Origin: Candidatus Poribacteria bacterium
GTDB lineage: Bacteria; Poribacteria; WGA-4E; GCA-2687025
NCBI GenBank assembly: GCA_026004875.1
Contig: BPJZ01000001.1
Location: 126,001-190,000 of the forward strand
DNA length: 64,000 nucleotides
Reading direction: 5' to 3'
Part shown: piece after piece, positions 49,610 through 60,100 of the stretch
Position numbering within the stretch: position 1 is the first letter of the stretch
Layout: every line of letters starts with the position of its first letter
Notes under the pieces: model-generated
Told to the model about the DNA's origin: nothing
The model's database searches: none
What the model saw: the letters and a program-made list of their open reading frames with translations, nothing else
Made by a program: the position numbers and the translations under genes

Positions 49610-50929
49610 TCATCCCATCGTCGGGAGCAGGCCGGGGATCTCCTCCCCGCCGTTCACGATCTGAATCGGCCGCCCGATGGTTGAGTAGTTCACCTTTGTC
49701 GGATCAATCCCAAAGAGCCGACAGAGCGAGAAGTAGAAATCGGCGACACCGACGGGACGATCCACTACCCGTTCGCCGCTCTCGTCCGTCGCGCCGATGA
49801 TCCGTCCGCCGGGGAGGCCGCCTCCGGCCAAGGCGACCGTCCAGCCGTTAGGCCAGTGGTCGCGACCTTCGTTTTGGTTAATCCGAGGCGTCCGGCCAAA
49901 CTCGCCCATCCAGACGACCAGGGTCTCATGGAGTAGGTCTCGGCTTTCCAGATCCTGGATGAGAGTAGCCATCGCCGGGTCCACGACGTTCAACAGACTC
50001 TCCACCTGGGTGAAGTTGTCCTGGTGGGTGTCCCAGCCGTCTAGGGAGACCTCAACGCACCGGACGCCCGCTTCAACAAGACGGCGGGCCATCAAGCATC
50101 CCTGTCCAAATCGATTCATGCCGTACGCCCTGACGAAGAGCGATCGGCTCTTCGGAGAGGTCGAAGGCCTTCGTCAGCGGTGAGTGGATCATTCGGTCGG
50201 CCTTCTCATAGATCGCCTCCCGATCCAAGACCTCCGGCGTGGTGCGCTCAGCAAAGTGCTGATTCAGAAAGGAGAGCAGCTCCCGCCGGGCGCGAAAACG
50301 GCCCGGATACATCCCCGGCGGATAGCCCAGGTCGGCCACCCCCGTCCATCGGATTGGCCACATAGAACGGATCGTGCTCCGCCCCCAAAAACCCGGCGGT
50401 GAACGCGGGCGAGTTGATCGTCACCGCGTTGGGAAGGTCAAAGTCGGGGTCGCCAATCTCGGCGGAGAGGATCGCCGGGAAGGTCGGATGGGTCACCGAG
50501 TTGGTCGGCGGATAGCCGGTGTGCATCAAGTACCGAGCCCGACTGTGATTCCCCTCCCCCGTGCTCATCGAGCGGATCAGAGTGAGATGGTGCGCCTGCT
50601 CAGCCAAGCGGGGGAGATAGTGGGAGAGCTGGATCTCCGGCGCGCTGGTTCGAATCGCTCGGACCGGTCCGCCGTTGGGATGAGTGGGCTTCGGATCGAA
50701 GGTATCCAATTGGGACGGCCCACCGTTCATAAACAGGATGATGCAGTGCTTCGCGCGGGGAAGTCCCCGGCCGAGCGGCGGCCTGCGCCGGCTGGAGCAT
50801 GTCCCGCCAGAAGACCGCGCTCATCAGCCCGTAGAGGCCGGTCTTCAAGAAGGTTCGCCGGCTTAAGTGCTTCTCGAGCAGGTGCTCTTCGTCCGACTCG
50901 TTTTCCGGCTTGGAGTACTCATCCCACAT
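49610..50929 (-). CDS. DUF1501 protein, Tat-exported, three one-base frameshifts
   Basis: A DUF1501-family protein, 438 residues after repair, of the sulfatase-like group usually paired with DUF1549/DUF1553 proteins in Planctomycetes. The Tat-like signal SRRTFLKTGLYGLMSAVFW is at about residue 23. Extra bases lie in C4 50765-50768 (restored GLPRAKHCIILFMNGGPSQL), C5 50339-50343 (restored NPMDGVADLGYPPGM) and CCC 50128-50130 (restored ALRQAYGMNRFGQGCLMARR). Further family motifs are WDTHQDNF, VVWMGEFGRTP and GRDHWPNGWTVALAGGG. GGAGG is 6 bases before the ATG. Function unknown. Confidence 0.83.
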
Positions 50930-50954
50930 GGCGGACCTCCGAGGTTGGGGGAGC

Positions 50955-53225
50955 TCAGTGGTTGCTAGCAAACTCAGCGGAGTTTAGCAAAGCCCAGTAC
51001 AGGTCCTCATAGGCCTTGTTCTTGTCCCGATAGCCGCTGCTGCGGAGATAGTTCCGGAAGTAGCTCCGCTCCTTAGCGGTCGGCAGCCGGGAGAGGGTCG
51101 CCAGAAAGATTGCCTCAACGCGTTGGTTCTCCGCGGCGTTCCTCTCCAGGATACGAGCCAGCCGGGTGCCCTCCCGGCTAAGGCTCCCCTGATTGGTCAG
51201 GGGGCCGTTGAGCATCAGCAGCGCCTGAGAGATCGTCGCCGACTGGAGCTCCTCTTCGTTCATCTCGTCGTTGCCAAAGACAAACCGGAAGCGCTGGAGG
51301 TACTGCCGACGCAGGGTCTCAAAGTCCTGCTGACGGCGCTTGGCTCGGCTTTCGATCTGGGTCGCGTCCAGCAGCGCATTGAACAATTGCTCGGCGGTCA
51401 GAGGCCGAATCCGCGCGTGGGAGAGGTAGAGCCGATCGTTCTTGTTCTGTTCGGTCGTCTGGGCCGAGCGCTGGTAGGCTCGGGTGTAGAGAATCGCGCG
51501 GGTCAGATAGCGCAGGTCGTACTGATGCGCGACGAAGTCCTGCGCCAGCCATTCTAGCAGCTCCGGATGAGTCGGCGGATTGTTGACGCCGAACCAGTCC
51601 ACCGGCTCGACAAACCCCCGTCCGGTGAAGTAGGCCCACATCCGGTTGACGAGCGCCTTGGCAAAATAGGGATTATCCGGACGGGTCAGCCATTCGGCGT
51701 ACGCCTCACGGGCGGTCTGCCCCGGTCTGGGAGTGTAAGGCGTTCCGTCCAGAAAGGCCGGCGCAACGGTGATCCCCTTGTCGGGAACCGAGACGGGACG
51801 CACCGGCCGATCGCGAAGCCAGGAGCCGATGTACTCCCGTCGCGTCCGGCCATTCTCGTCGGTCACCTCCTGTTCGATTCGTTCCTGTCGAACCGACTCA
51901 AAGAAGGCTACCACACTGTAAAATTGGGTCTGCTTCCAAGGTTCCGATTTGTGGTCGTGGCACTGGGCGCACTGGAGGGGAAGCCCCAGGAAGGTCCGAG
52001 AGGTCCAAGCGGTCAGCTCGACCGGGTTCACGTCGTACCGGAGGAAGTAGTTGGCGGCCCCGTCCTCCTGGGAGGGACCCTGAGCGGTCAGGAGTCGCCG
52101 GACCATCTCGTCGTAGGGCATGTTCTGGGCCAGCGCCTGCCGGAGCCAAGCCCGAAGTCGGGCCGTCTCCCGGGTCTCCTGAAGGGTACCGGTGAGCCAT
52201 TGGAGCCAGACGCCGGACCAGTGGTCCAAGTACTCTTCAGAGCCGACCAGCTCGTCAATGAGCTTTTCGCGCTTGCCGCCCCCGCCTTGGAGGACGAACT
52301 CGGCAGCCACCTCTGCGGGGGGAATCGTGCCGGTCAGGTCGAGCCAGACGCGCCGGAGGAACTCCCCGTCAGAGGCCTGCGGAGAGGCCTCCAGCCCCAC
52401 AGCGCGCAGCCGAGCGTCTATATAGGCGTCAATCCGATCGGCGGCACGACGTACCGTCTCGCGCGAGACGTCCCCCAGAGAGTCGGGCCCTTGAGGACGA
52501 GCCGGAAAGGCTCCGCCCGGCATCAGGGAGACCTCCTCAGGCCGGGCCAACGGCTGAGGGGTCGGCGCCGTTGGAGGCGCCATCGAGGGGGTCGTGTCGG
52601 CGGACTCCGACACTTGAGGCGGAGCGGTCGTCGTCCCCATCATGGGGCTCGCCTCCGGCGGAACGGCGGCCGATTGCAACGTCTCCTCGGGAACCCTGCC
52701 GGTGGCCAGTCGGCGCTGAAGCGCCTCCATGCCGCGGACGGCGGCAAGCCGCACCGTTGAGGACTCATCAAGGGCGGCCAGCTCACGGAGGAGGGGTAGG
52801 TCCTCAGCAGTTCCAATACGACCGAGGGCTAGGGCCGCTTCGCCGCGAACGCTCCACTCGGGATCACGGAGGGTTGCCAGAACCGCCGTGCGGGCCAACG
52901 GGCTGTCTTTGGCTCGACCCAGCGCGGAGACCACCTCCCAGCGTAGGCTGACATCCCCGGCGCGCAGGAGAGCGACCAGTCCGCGAACGCCGTCCTCGCC
53001 GGCGGTCGCCAGAAGTTTCGCGTAATCGCTTCGGAGCGGGGGACGAGCGGCGGCCGTCTTCTCGACCAACTCTCGGATGCTTCGGGGAAGCGATTCCATC
53101 GAGACTTGAGGCAACGGCGGAAGCCGCTCCGAAAGCGGGCGCTCCGTGGCGCCCAGCACCCCGATCATCAGCCCGATCAGGAGAAAAACCGACGCCCGAC
53201 CCACACGGCTTCCACTTGGTATCAT
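50955..53225 (-). CDS. DUF1549/DUF1553 protein with HEAT repeats
   Basis: A 756-residue exported protein (signal peptide about 7-26, ASVFLLIGLMIGVLG). Residues about 55-175 are HEAT-like repeats (VSLRWEVVSALGRAK, EWSVRGEAALALGRIG). A Pro-rich linker leads to DUF1549 (about 270-490, RRVWLDLTGTIPPAEVA, DHWSGVWLQWL) with a c-type haem-like CAQCHDH. DUF1553 ends the protein (about 560-750, KALVNRMWAYFTGRGFVEPV). I use ATG 53225 with AGGAGG 12 bases upstream. The DUF1501 gene follows 25 bases later, the usual partner. Frame intact. Role unknown, possibly extracellular polymer degradation. Confidence 0.87.
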   Translation of the reverse strand: MIPSGSRVGRASVFLLIGLMIGVLGATERPLSERLPPLPQVSMESLPRSIRELVEKTAAARPPLRSDYAKLLATAGEDGVRGLVALLRAGDVSLRWEVVSALGRAKDSPLARTAVLATLRDPEWSVRGEAALALGRIGTAEDLPLLRELAALDESSTVRLAAVRGMEALQRRLATGRVPEETLQSAAVPPEASPMMGTTTAPPQVSESADTTPSMAPPTAPTPQPLARPEEVSLMPGGAFPARPQGPDSLGDVSRETVRRAADRIDAYIDARLRAVGLEASPQASDGEFLRRVWLDLTGTIPPAEVAAEFVLQGGGGKREKLIDELVGSEEYLDHWSGVWLQWLTGTLQETRETARLRAWLRQALAQNMPYDEMVRRLLTAQGPSQEDGAANYFLRYDVNPVELTAWTSRTFLGLPLQCAQCHDHKSEPWKQTQFYSVVAFFESVRQERIEQEVTDENGRTRREYIGSWLRDRPVRPVSVPDKGITVAPAFLDGTPYTPRPGQTAREAYAEWLTRPDNPYFAKALVNRMWAYFTGRGFVEPVDWFGVNNPPTHPELLEWLAQDFVAHQYDLRYLTRAILYTRAYQRSAQTTEQNKNDRLYLSHARIRPLTAEQLFNALLDATQIESRAKRRQQDFETLRRQYLQRFRFVFGNDEMNEEELQSATISQALLMLNGPLTNQGSLSREGTRLARILERNAAENQRVEAIFLATLSRLPTAKERSYFRNYLRSSGYRDKNKAYEDLYWALLNSAEFASNH

Positions 53226-53324
53226 AACGACCTGAATTCCTCCTGCACGTCCCTCAACCGTGGGCTCCAGGATCAAAACGGACCGAGCCCTAAAGAGGTT
53301 CACCAGTGAAGTTTTCTCGCCCAG

Positions 53325-53353
53325 AGTATAGAGCAGCGGAGCCGTCCAGGCAA
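53325..53353 (-). promoter_or_regulatory. Candidate promoter for the DUF1549-DUF1501 operon
   Basis: On the minus strand TTGCCT and TATACT (4/6 and 5/6) are 17 bases apart. The -10 box is about 100 bases before the ATG at 53225. The remaining divergent gap up to 53480 holds no gene. Confidence 0.45.
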
Positions 53354-53480
53354 ATTTTAAAAGCGATGGGAAGGGCCTCTCAGTCCCCTCAGGGAGCAGC
53401 TTTAGGCCGCGATCCCTTCATCCGAGTCCGGAACTGTGGTATTGTCCGATCGGGACGAACGCACCGGAGGAGTTGCGCTG

Positions 53481-55412
53481 GTGAAGTCCACACCACCCCC
53501 ATCCGGAAAAGGGATCACCGCCAAGGCGGTTCTGCTCGGGGTGCTCCTCATCCCGATCAATGCCTACTGGATCATGACCACTGAGATCGTTTGGTACTCC
53601 GGGCATCCGACGGTCGTCTCGCTCTTTTTCAACATTGTGTTTGTCCTGTTGGTCCTGTCGCTGTTGAATCTAGGGCTGCGGCAGGTGGCTCCGCAGCTGG
53701 CGCTCCGTGATGACGAGCTGATCGTCGTCTATACGATGCTGGGGATCGCCTCGGCGATCGCCAGCCACGATATGATGGAGATTCTCGTTCCGGAGATCGG
53801 CCATGCCTTCTGGTTCGCCTCGCCGGAGAACGACTGGGCGAACCTGATTCTGCCCTACCTTCCGCGATGGCTGACCGTCTCAGACCTGGACGTGCTCCAG
53901 GGCTACTACCTGGGCGAGTCTTCGGCATACTCCTGGAGGGTGCTTCGGGCCTGGTCGGTGCCGATGGTCGCCTGGTCGGGGTTTATCGCTGTTCTTGTGT
54001 TTGTGATGCTCTGCTTCAACACGATCATTCGCCGTCAATGGACCGAAAAGGAAAAGCTCGCCTACCCGATCATTCAGCTTCCCGTCTCGTTGGCCAGCGA
54101 TACGAAGGCCTTCTTCTCTCGAAAGGAGGTGTGGATCGGCTTGGCGTTGGGGCTCCTCCTTGAGGGCTACAACGGCCTGAACAAAATCTTTCCGGCGCTC
54201 CCGATGATCCCTTACAACCGACGGAACATCGGGCGGCTGCTTTTTACTGAAAAGCCCTGGAACGCGATGAGCGGAATGACCGTCGCCTTTTACCCCTATA
54301 TCATCGGGTTGGGTTTTTTCATTCCCTTGGACCTCAGCTTCTCCTGCTGGTTTTTCTACCTCACCTGGCAACTGCAACGGGTGTTGGCTTCCGCGCTGGG
54401 ACTGCGGAACCTCCCCGGATTTCCGTACATTAACGAGCAGTCCGCGGGGGGCTATCTTGCCTTGGGACTGCTAGCGTTGTGGGTCTCACGCCGTCATCTT
54501 TCCGACGTAGCCCGCCACCTGGTGCGCGGGAACGTCTTCCCTGACGAGGACCGGGAGCCGCTCCGCTATCGTACAGCGGTCGTGGGGTTGGTCCTGGGAA
54601 CGGTCGCGCTGTGGGTCTTTTGCCTTTACATGGGCATTTCGTTGTGGGTGGCGGTGCTCTTCTTTGCGCTTTATGCGCTGCTGGTGATCGCCGTTACCCG
54701 GATGCGGGCGGAGCTGGGAACGCCGGTGCACGACCTTCATTACTCCGGTCCGGAGCAGATGCTGTTAATGACGTTTGGCAGCCGTGCGCTGGGACCGCAG
54801 AACCTGACGGGGCTTTCTCTCTTCTGGTTTCTGACCCGCGCCTTTCGAGGCCATCCGATGCCCCACCAGTTGGAAGGCTTCAAAATGGCCGAACGAGTGC
54901 GGCTGAACAACCGTCACCTGGGGATTGCGATGATCCTGGCCGTTGTGTTCGGGAGCTTTGCGGCGTTTTGGGCGTTTTTAGACCTGGCTTACCGTTACGG
55001 CGCGGCCTCCAAAATCGTCGGTCCGGCGCTCTGGTTTGGTCGGGAGACCTACACCCGACTGGAAAGTTGGCTTCTAGTCGTTCGGGAGCCGGACCCGGCG
55101 CGGATCGTCTTCCATCTGATCGGCGGGACGATCACTCTGCTTCTGGCCGCGATGCGCTCCCGTTTCGTCTGGTGGCCGCTCCATCCGGCTGGGTACGCCG
55201 TGTCCAGCAGTTGGGGAATGGGGGTTTTCTGGTCCTGCCTGTTCGTGAGTTGGCTGGTCAAGTGGACCACCCTTCGGTTCTTTGGCCTTCGGGCCCACAC
55301 GCGAGTAGGGTGGTTCTTCATGGGGGTGATCCTGGGGGAGGGGTCTGCGCGAAGCATCTACGGCCTTGCCAGCGTCTTTACCGGGCTGGACTTGGGCACC
55401 GGCCACTGGTAG
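53481..55412 (+). CDS. DUF6785-type polytopic membrane protein
   Basis: A 643-residue membrane protein with at least twelve predicted helices, resembling the DUF6785/DUF6784 family of uncultured bacteria and PVC phyla. Notable conserved-looking stretches are GYYLGESSAYSWRVLRAW, FNTIIRRQWTEKEKLAYPII, RMRAELGTPVHDLHYSGPEQ and TLRFFGLRAHTRVGWFFMGV. The last resembles a transporter-like re-entrant region. I prefer GTG 53481 (GGAGGAG 8 bases upstream) over GTG 53436. Function unknown. It is divergent from the DUF1549 operon, and a bidirectional terminator follows. Confidence 0.72.
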   Translation: MKSTPPPSGKGITAKAVLLGVLLIPINAYWIMTTEIVWYSGHPTVVSLFFNIVFVLLVLSLLNLGLRQVAPQLALRDDELIVVYTMLGIASAIASHDMMEILVPEIGHAFWFASPENDWANLILPYLPRWLTVSDLDVLQGYYLGESSAYSWRVLRAWSVPMVAWSGFIAVLVFVMLCFNTIIRRQWTEKEKLAYPIIQLPVSLASDTKAFFSRKEVWIGLALGLLLEGYNGLNKIFPALPMIPYNRRNIGRLLFTEKPWNAMSGMTVAFYPYIIGLGFFIPLDLSFSCWFFYLTWQLQRVLASALGLRNLPGFPYINEQSAGGYLALGLLALWVSRRHLSDVARHLVRGNVFPDEDREPLRYRTAVVGLVLGTVALWVFCLYMGISLWVAVLFFALYALLVIAVTRMRAELGTPVHDLHYSGPEQMLLMTFGSRALGPQNLTGLSLFWFLTRAFRGHPMPHQLEGFKMAERVRLNNRHLGIAMILAVVFGSFAAFWAFLDLAYRYGAASKIVGPALWFGRETYTRLESWLLVVREPDPARIVFHLIGGTITLLLAAMRSRFVWWPLHPAGYAVSSSWGMGVFWSCLFVSWLVKWTTLRFFGLRAHTRVGWFFMGVILGEGSARSIYGLASVFTGLDLGTGHW

Positions 55413-55442
55413 CCAAAGAAAAAACAGCAGAAAAGAAAAAAG

Positions 55443-55471
55443 GGCGGGAGCCTGCAGGCTCCCGCCTCTTT
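55443..55471. terminator. Bidirectional Rho-independent terminator
   Basis: GGCGGGAGCC and GGCTCCCGCC form a perfect 10-bp stem with a TGCA loop. On the plus side TCTTT follows. On the minus side the flank reads as a long T-rich tract (complement of AAAAGAAAAAAG). It separates the DUF6785-type gene from the converging giant TPR gene. Confidence 0.88.
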
Positions 55472-55502
55472 GGAGAGTGGTTCAGGGACTTTCAACCGCT
55501 TC

Positions 55503-58500
55503 CTATTGGCCCTGCCCTTGGAGCTGCTGGACGTAAGCGTAGATCTCCGCGTACTGCTGCTGAGCATAGCGCAGCGCGCGGTCGACGTACTCATCCCCCG
55601 GCGTGATGGGGCGGCCCGTGTTCGGGTCCACGTACTTGGTCATCAGCCGGTTGTAGGCCTCCAAGGCCTGATCCCACTGCTCTAGGGCAACGTATCCGTC
55701 GCCGATCTTCGTCAGGGCGATGTCCGCCGAGGAGCTGGTTGGGTAGTCCCGAATCAACTGCTCGAAGTCCTGAATCGCCTGCTGAATACCAGCGGTATCC
55801 TCGTTCCGGAGCGCCTCGTTAAAGCGCGTCTCGATCTGGGTGTAGACCAGCGAGGCCAAAAGCTCGGCGGTGTCGTGGATGTACTGCCGAGCCGTCGCCC
55901 GGGCCTGCTCCCCAGCGTTCTCCAGCTCTAGAACGCGCTGGTAGTAGCTGAGCGCCTCCTTCAGCTTGGCGATCTGGGCGTCGCCCTCCAGCCCGATCGA
56001 CTCGTTATAGAGCTGGTCGCCAACGCTGATGAAGGCCTCAGCGGCGTATTGACTGTCGGGATACTTCTCGGCCAACTCGCGATAGGTCGCAAAGACCTGA
56101 TCCACCTGGCCCAGGTATCCGTAACAGGCCGCGATCGAGTAGAGCGCGTCCGGCGCGCTGGAGTGGTTCGGATACCGGACGATCACCTGCCGGTAGGCGT
56201 CCAGCGCCTGTTGGTACATCTGCGCGGCGAAGTACGCCTCACCGACCTGATACTGCCAGAGCCCCGCATCCGGATCGTTCGGGAACCGATCCACCAGGCT
56301 CTGGAGCGCCTGAGCCGACTGCTGGAACAGGTCCGGGTCGTTCTCGTTGTGCCGGGCCAGGTCGGTAGAGCGAGACCCCGGTGTAGTAGAGGGCGTTCTT
56401 GATGTCGTCCGGGTTCGCCTCGATCAGGCCGCTGTCAGCAAGTTGAACGAACCGCCGGAGCGCGTCCACGGCGACCGGCAGGTCGTTTGGCCCGTGAATC
56501 GAATAGGCAATCGCTCCGGCTTGAAAGATCGCCGGACCGACGAACAACCGGACGCTCTCAGGCGCTTGAGCGATCGGCTCGGCCAGCTCGACGACTCGGA
56601 GGAACTCCTGAATCGCCACGCGAGAGGCCTGCCGGTACTCGGTGTTCGGGGCGTTCTCCGCCGGATCGAACAGCGTTCGTGCCTGTTGTGCCAGCAGATT
56701 GGCGTATTGGTACTGAGCTTGCACCTTCTGGACCAGATCGCCCGTCTGCATCGCGCGATCGCGCGCCTGGGCCGCTCGTTGGATCGCCGCATCCAGCGAC
56801 CCCATCCGGACGTACAGGTCGCTTGCCCGAACCCCCGCGTCAGCCACCATCAGCTGAACCGTCTGGTCCTGAAGGTCTTGGTACTCCTGTTGCAATCGCT
56901 CGAAGACCTCGATCGCCTTTTGGGCCATCGCCTGGTCCTGCGTCGAGTCGTACAGGTCGGAGTAGAGGAGTCCGGCCTGGTACAGTCCGTTTGCGGCCAG
57001 GACGACGTTCTCAGAGATGTCCGCCGCAGCGACGAAGGCCTCGGCCGCCTTCTCCAGGTCGCCCAGCTGGTCTCGATAGAGCTGGGCAGCGGAGAAGTAA
57101 GACCGCGTCTGCAGGTCGTTGGTGGATCCCTTTTCGGCGAGGGCCAGGTACTGGGCGATCGCCTGGTCGTACTGGCCGAGCTGCTCATAGAGCTGGGCCA
57201 ACTCCGCGCGGGCGGCCTCCACCAGGCCCTTCCGCTGCGGGTCGGTCACCTGGTCCTCCAGGGCGATCGCGGCGTTCAGGGCGTCAATCGCCTCCATGAC
57301 GTTGCCCGACTTGGCCAGTGCGGCGCCCCGGGTGTAGTTGACGCTCACCAGCATGTTCGTATCGAGCTGGTAATCCAACGCCTTGGTCGCGTACTCGGCC
57401 GCTTGGCGGTAGAAGGCCGCTGCGGCGTTCTCGTCGCTCTCCTCGATCCGCTCGGCGTGCTTGAAGGCGCTGACGGCCGCTTGATAGTAGCCGATCGGGG
57501 CCTGCTCATCCTGCGGGAACAGTTCGCCGATCTTGGCATACTCCGGCGCGGCCTCGTCGTACCGTTCCGCCTGGAAGAGGAGGTTCCCGATCTTCAATTG
57601 AGCGGTCAGCTTGGCGTCGGGATCGGCGGCGTCGCTTTCGACCACCTGCCGAAGGCTAGCCACCATACTGTCGATATCCTGTGAGCCGATCTTCTCCAGC
57701 GCGACCACCTTGAGCAGGTTGCCGCGGGTGACGGCGCTCCGCGCCCGCTCGTCGGTCCGATCGCCAAACCGCTGGGCCAGCTCGTCGGCCAACTGAACCA
57801 CTTCGGCCCAGGAGGCCTCACCCATCTCAGCCAGCGCCTTGGTCGAAAGGACGATCCCATAGAGCGCGTCGGGGGCGTTGCTGCTGTTGGGAAACTGCTC
57901 CAGGAGCTTCTGGAACTCCTGAATCGAACGGCGCAGGTTCTCCGCCGTGCGCGGTTCAATCGAGTAGTAACAGACGCCGATCAGGTACTGCGCAGCGTCC
58001 ACGTACTCCGAGTTCGGGTACTGCTGGATAATATCCGCGTAGGCCTGAGCGGCCTCCTCCCAGCGCTCTTCGGCGCGGAGCAGGTCGGCCAGTCGGATGG
58101 CCCCCAGCGAGCGCCAGGTCTCGTTGAGCCCCTGGTCTTGGGCGATCGCCCGGTAGCGGTTAATCGCCTCGTCAATGTTGCCCTCTTTTTCGTAGGTCTC
58201 GGCGGTCAGAATCACCGCGCGCCCGTAGTTCTCGCTGTCGCGCGGGATCAACGCGTAGGTCTCTCGCGCCTGCTGCCACTGCTCCAGCTTCTCGTGGACG
58301 TGGGCTTTGGTCATGATCGCGTTCTCCCAGAGCGAACGCCGCTCCGGGAACTCGTAATCCAGGTTGAACACGTCGTCGCTGTACCGGTTGATCGCCTCGG
58401 TCAGCGGAGGGATCGCCTGCTCATAAAACGAACGGTCGCCGGTGGTCTCCGCCGCCTGGAAGTACGAAACCCCCTGCTGATAGTAGGAGCGAAGCTTGAC

Positions 58501-60018
58501 CGCATAGAACTTCGGCAGGTCGGGGAAGGCGATCACCCGGGCGTACTCCTCCGCCGCCTTTAGATACTCCTCCTGGTCGAACATGATGTCGCCCAGCTTC
58601 ATCTGAATCTCGGCGGCCTGGAGGTCGAAGTCCGGGTCGTCGGCGTGCGCCTGAACGAAGGCTCGTCCGCGCTCGATCAACTCGTCGTAACGGCCCAGCT
58701 CGGCCAAGCTCCACAGCGCTCCGTAGAGGGCGTACGGCGCCAACGGGTCCTCCGGGAACCGCTGCAGGACCGTCTCGTACCACTGCAAGGCCGAGTTGAA
58801 GTCCTGAAGCTGGTAGTACGCTTCGGCGATCTGGAAGGTCGCGTGGGGCTCCAGCTCCGAGCCGGGGTGCTCGTTCAACACCTCCTGGAACGCGGCGATC
58901 GCGTTCAGGTAGTTCTCGGTGTCGATCTCGTCCGGTGGGCTGGAGTTCTCGTTGGCCAGCCGCATATAGGCCTCGCCGACGCCGTAGCGCGCCTGCGGGA
59001 CAAACGGGCTGTCCGGATACAGCTCGACAACCGTCCGGTAGGCCTCCGCAGCGTTCAGGTAGTCGCCCGCCTCCAAGTAGTTGTCGCCGATCTCGTACTG
59101 AATCTCGGCCCGAAGCATCATGTCTTCGGTCGTCTCGATGGCGAGCTGGTAGTTCTGAATCGCCGTGTCGTAGTCCTTCTGCCGGGTGTAGATCGTCCCC
59201 AGGTCGAAGTAAGCCGCCGTCACCAGCGGGCTGTCCGGGAAGCTGGTCAAAAACCGGTTGTACCGGTCGATCGCCTCCTGGAGCCGGTTCAGCTGGAGCA
59301 TGCAGTAAGCGGCCTTATAGGCGGCCTCGGCGTGCAGCGGCGAGTTGGGGAAGTTCTCCGGCGTCAACTGATCAAAGGCCCGCGCGGCCTGCTCCCAGTT
59401 CTCTTCTAACAGGAAGGTCTGCCCGATCATGTACTGGGCATCGTCCCGGAAGGTCGAGTTGGGAAACTGGTTGACGATCATCGTGTAGGCTTCGCGGGCC
59501 TCGTCGTACTCCTTCAACTGGTAGTTGATCTGCGCGATGGAATACCAAGCGTTTTCCAGGTAGAGACTGTTCGGGAAGTTATCAATCACCTCCCGGAACT
59601 TGGGCTCGGCCTCCTCGAGCTTCTCCTGCTTGAAGAGGATGTACCCCCAAAGGAAGGTGACCACCTCCCGGTGTTTGGGAAGCGTAGCCCGTTGATAGAG
59701 CGGCTCGACGATCTCCAACGCCTTATCGTAGGCGGTCACGTCGCCGGTCTGCTCGGCGATCTGGGTGTAGGCGTAGGCGATCTTGTAGTTGGCCAGCGTC
59801 TGGAAGTCGGGATCGATCACTTCCGTTTTGACGAGGGGCTTTTCCGCCTCCAAGAGCGCCTCTTGGTACTTGGCGATCGCGTCCTGATAGCGCTGCTGTT
59901 GGAGGAGCGCTTCGGCGTCTTCAAAGAGCGTTTTAACCTTCTGAGAGCTCCCCGTCGGCCACAGCAACGCGGCCAAGAGGGCGGCAACTCCCAGCCCGAT
60001 GAGGGTCTTCGTGTTCAT
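55503..60018 (-). CDS. Giant TPR protein with one N-terminal membrane anchor, one-base frameshift
   Basis: A 1,504-residue protein after repair. An N-terminal helix (about 4-20, TLIGLGVAALLAALL) anchors or exports it. Nearly all the rest is tetratricopeptide repeats (for example LEEAEPKFREVIDNFPNSLY, YDEAREAYTMIVNQFPNSTF), several tens of units in groups. One extra base in GG at 56360-56361 breaks it near residue 1,220. Repaired, it reads LYRLARHNENDPDLFQQSAQ into a normal C-terminal TPR block. AAGGAGAT precedes the ATG. It follows an ECF sigma and anti-sigma pair, so it may be an envelope scaffold under stress control; that is inference. Confidence 0.8.
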
Positions 60019-60081
60019 AGGAACGGATCTCCTTTCGTGATCGGACACGCTCGAGCCGGCGTTGGAACGCCGAGCGAGCCT

Positions 60082-60100
60082 CTAAACGACTTTCGTTTAG
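60082..60100 (-). other. 8-bp hairpin over the anti-sigma stop codon
   Basis: CTAAACGA and TCGTTTAG pair around a 3-base loop, covering the TAA of the anti-sigma gene and part of the 78-base gap to the giant TPR gene. No T tract follows, so partial termination or mRNA processing is possible but unproven. Confidence 0.4.

Noticed and set aside
56347-57684. 445-residue open frame antisense to the giant TPR gene
   Set aside because: Repetitive VLD/LGQ composition reflects the complement of TPR codons; no ribosome-binding site or domain.
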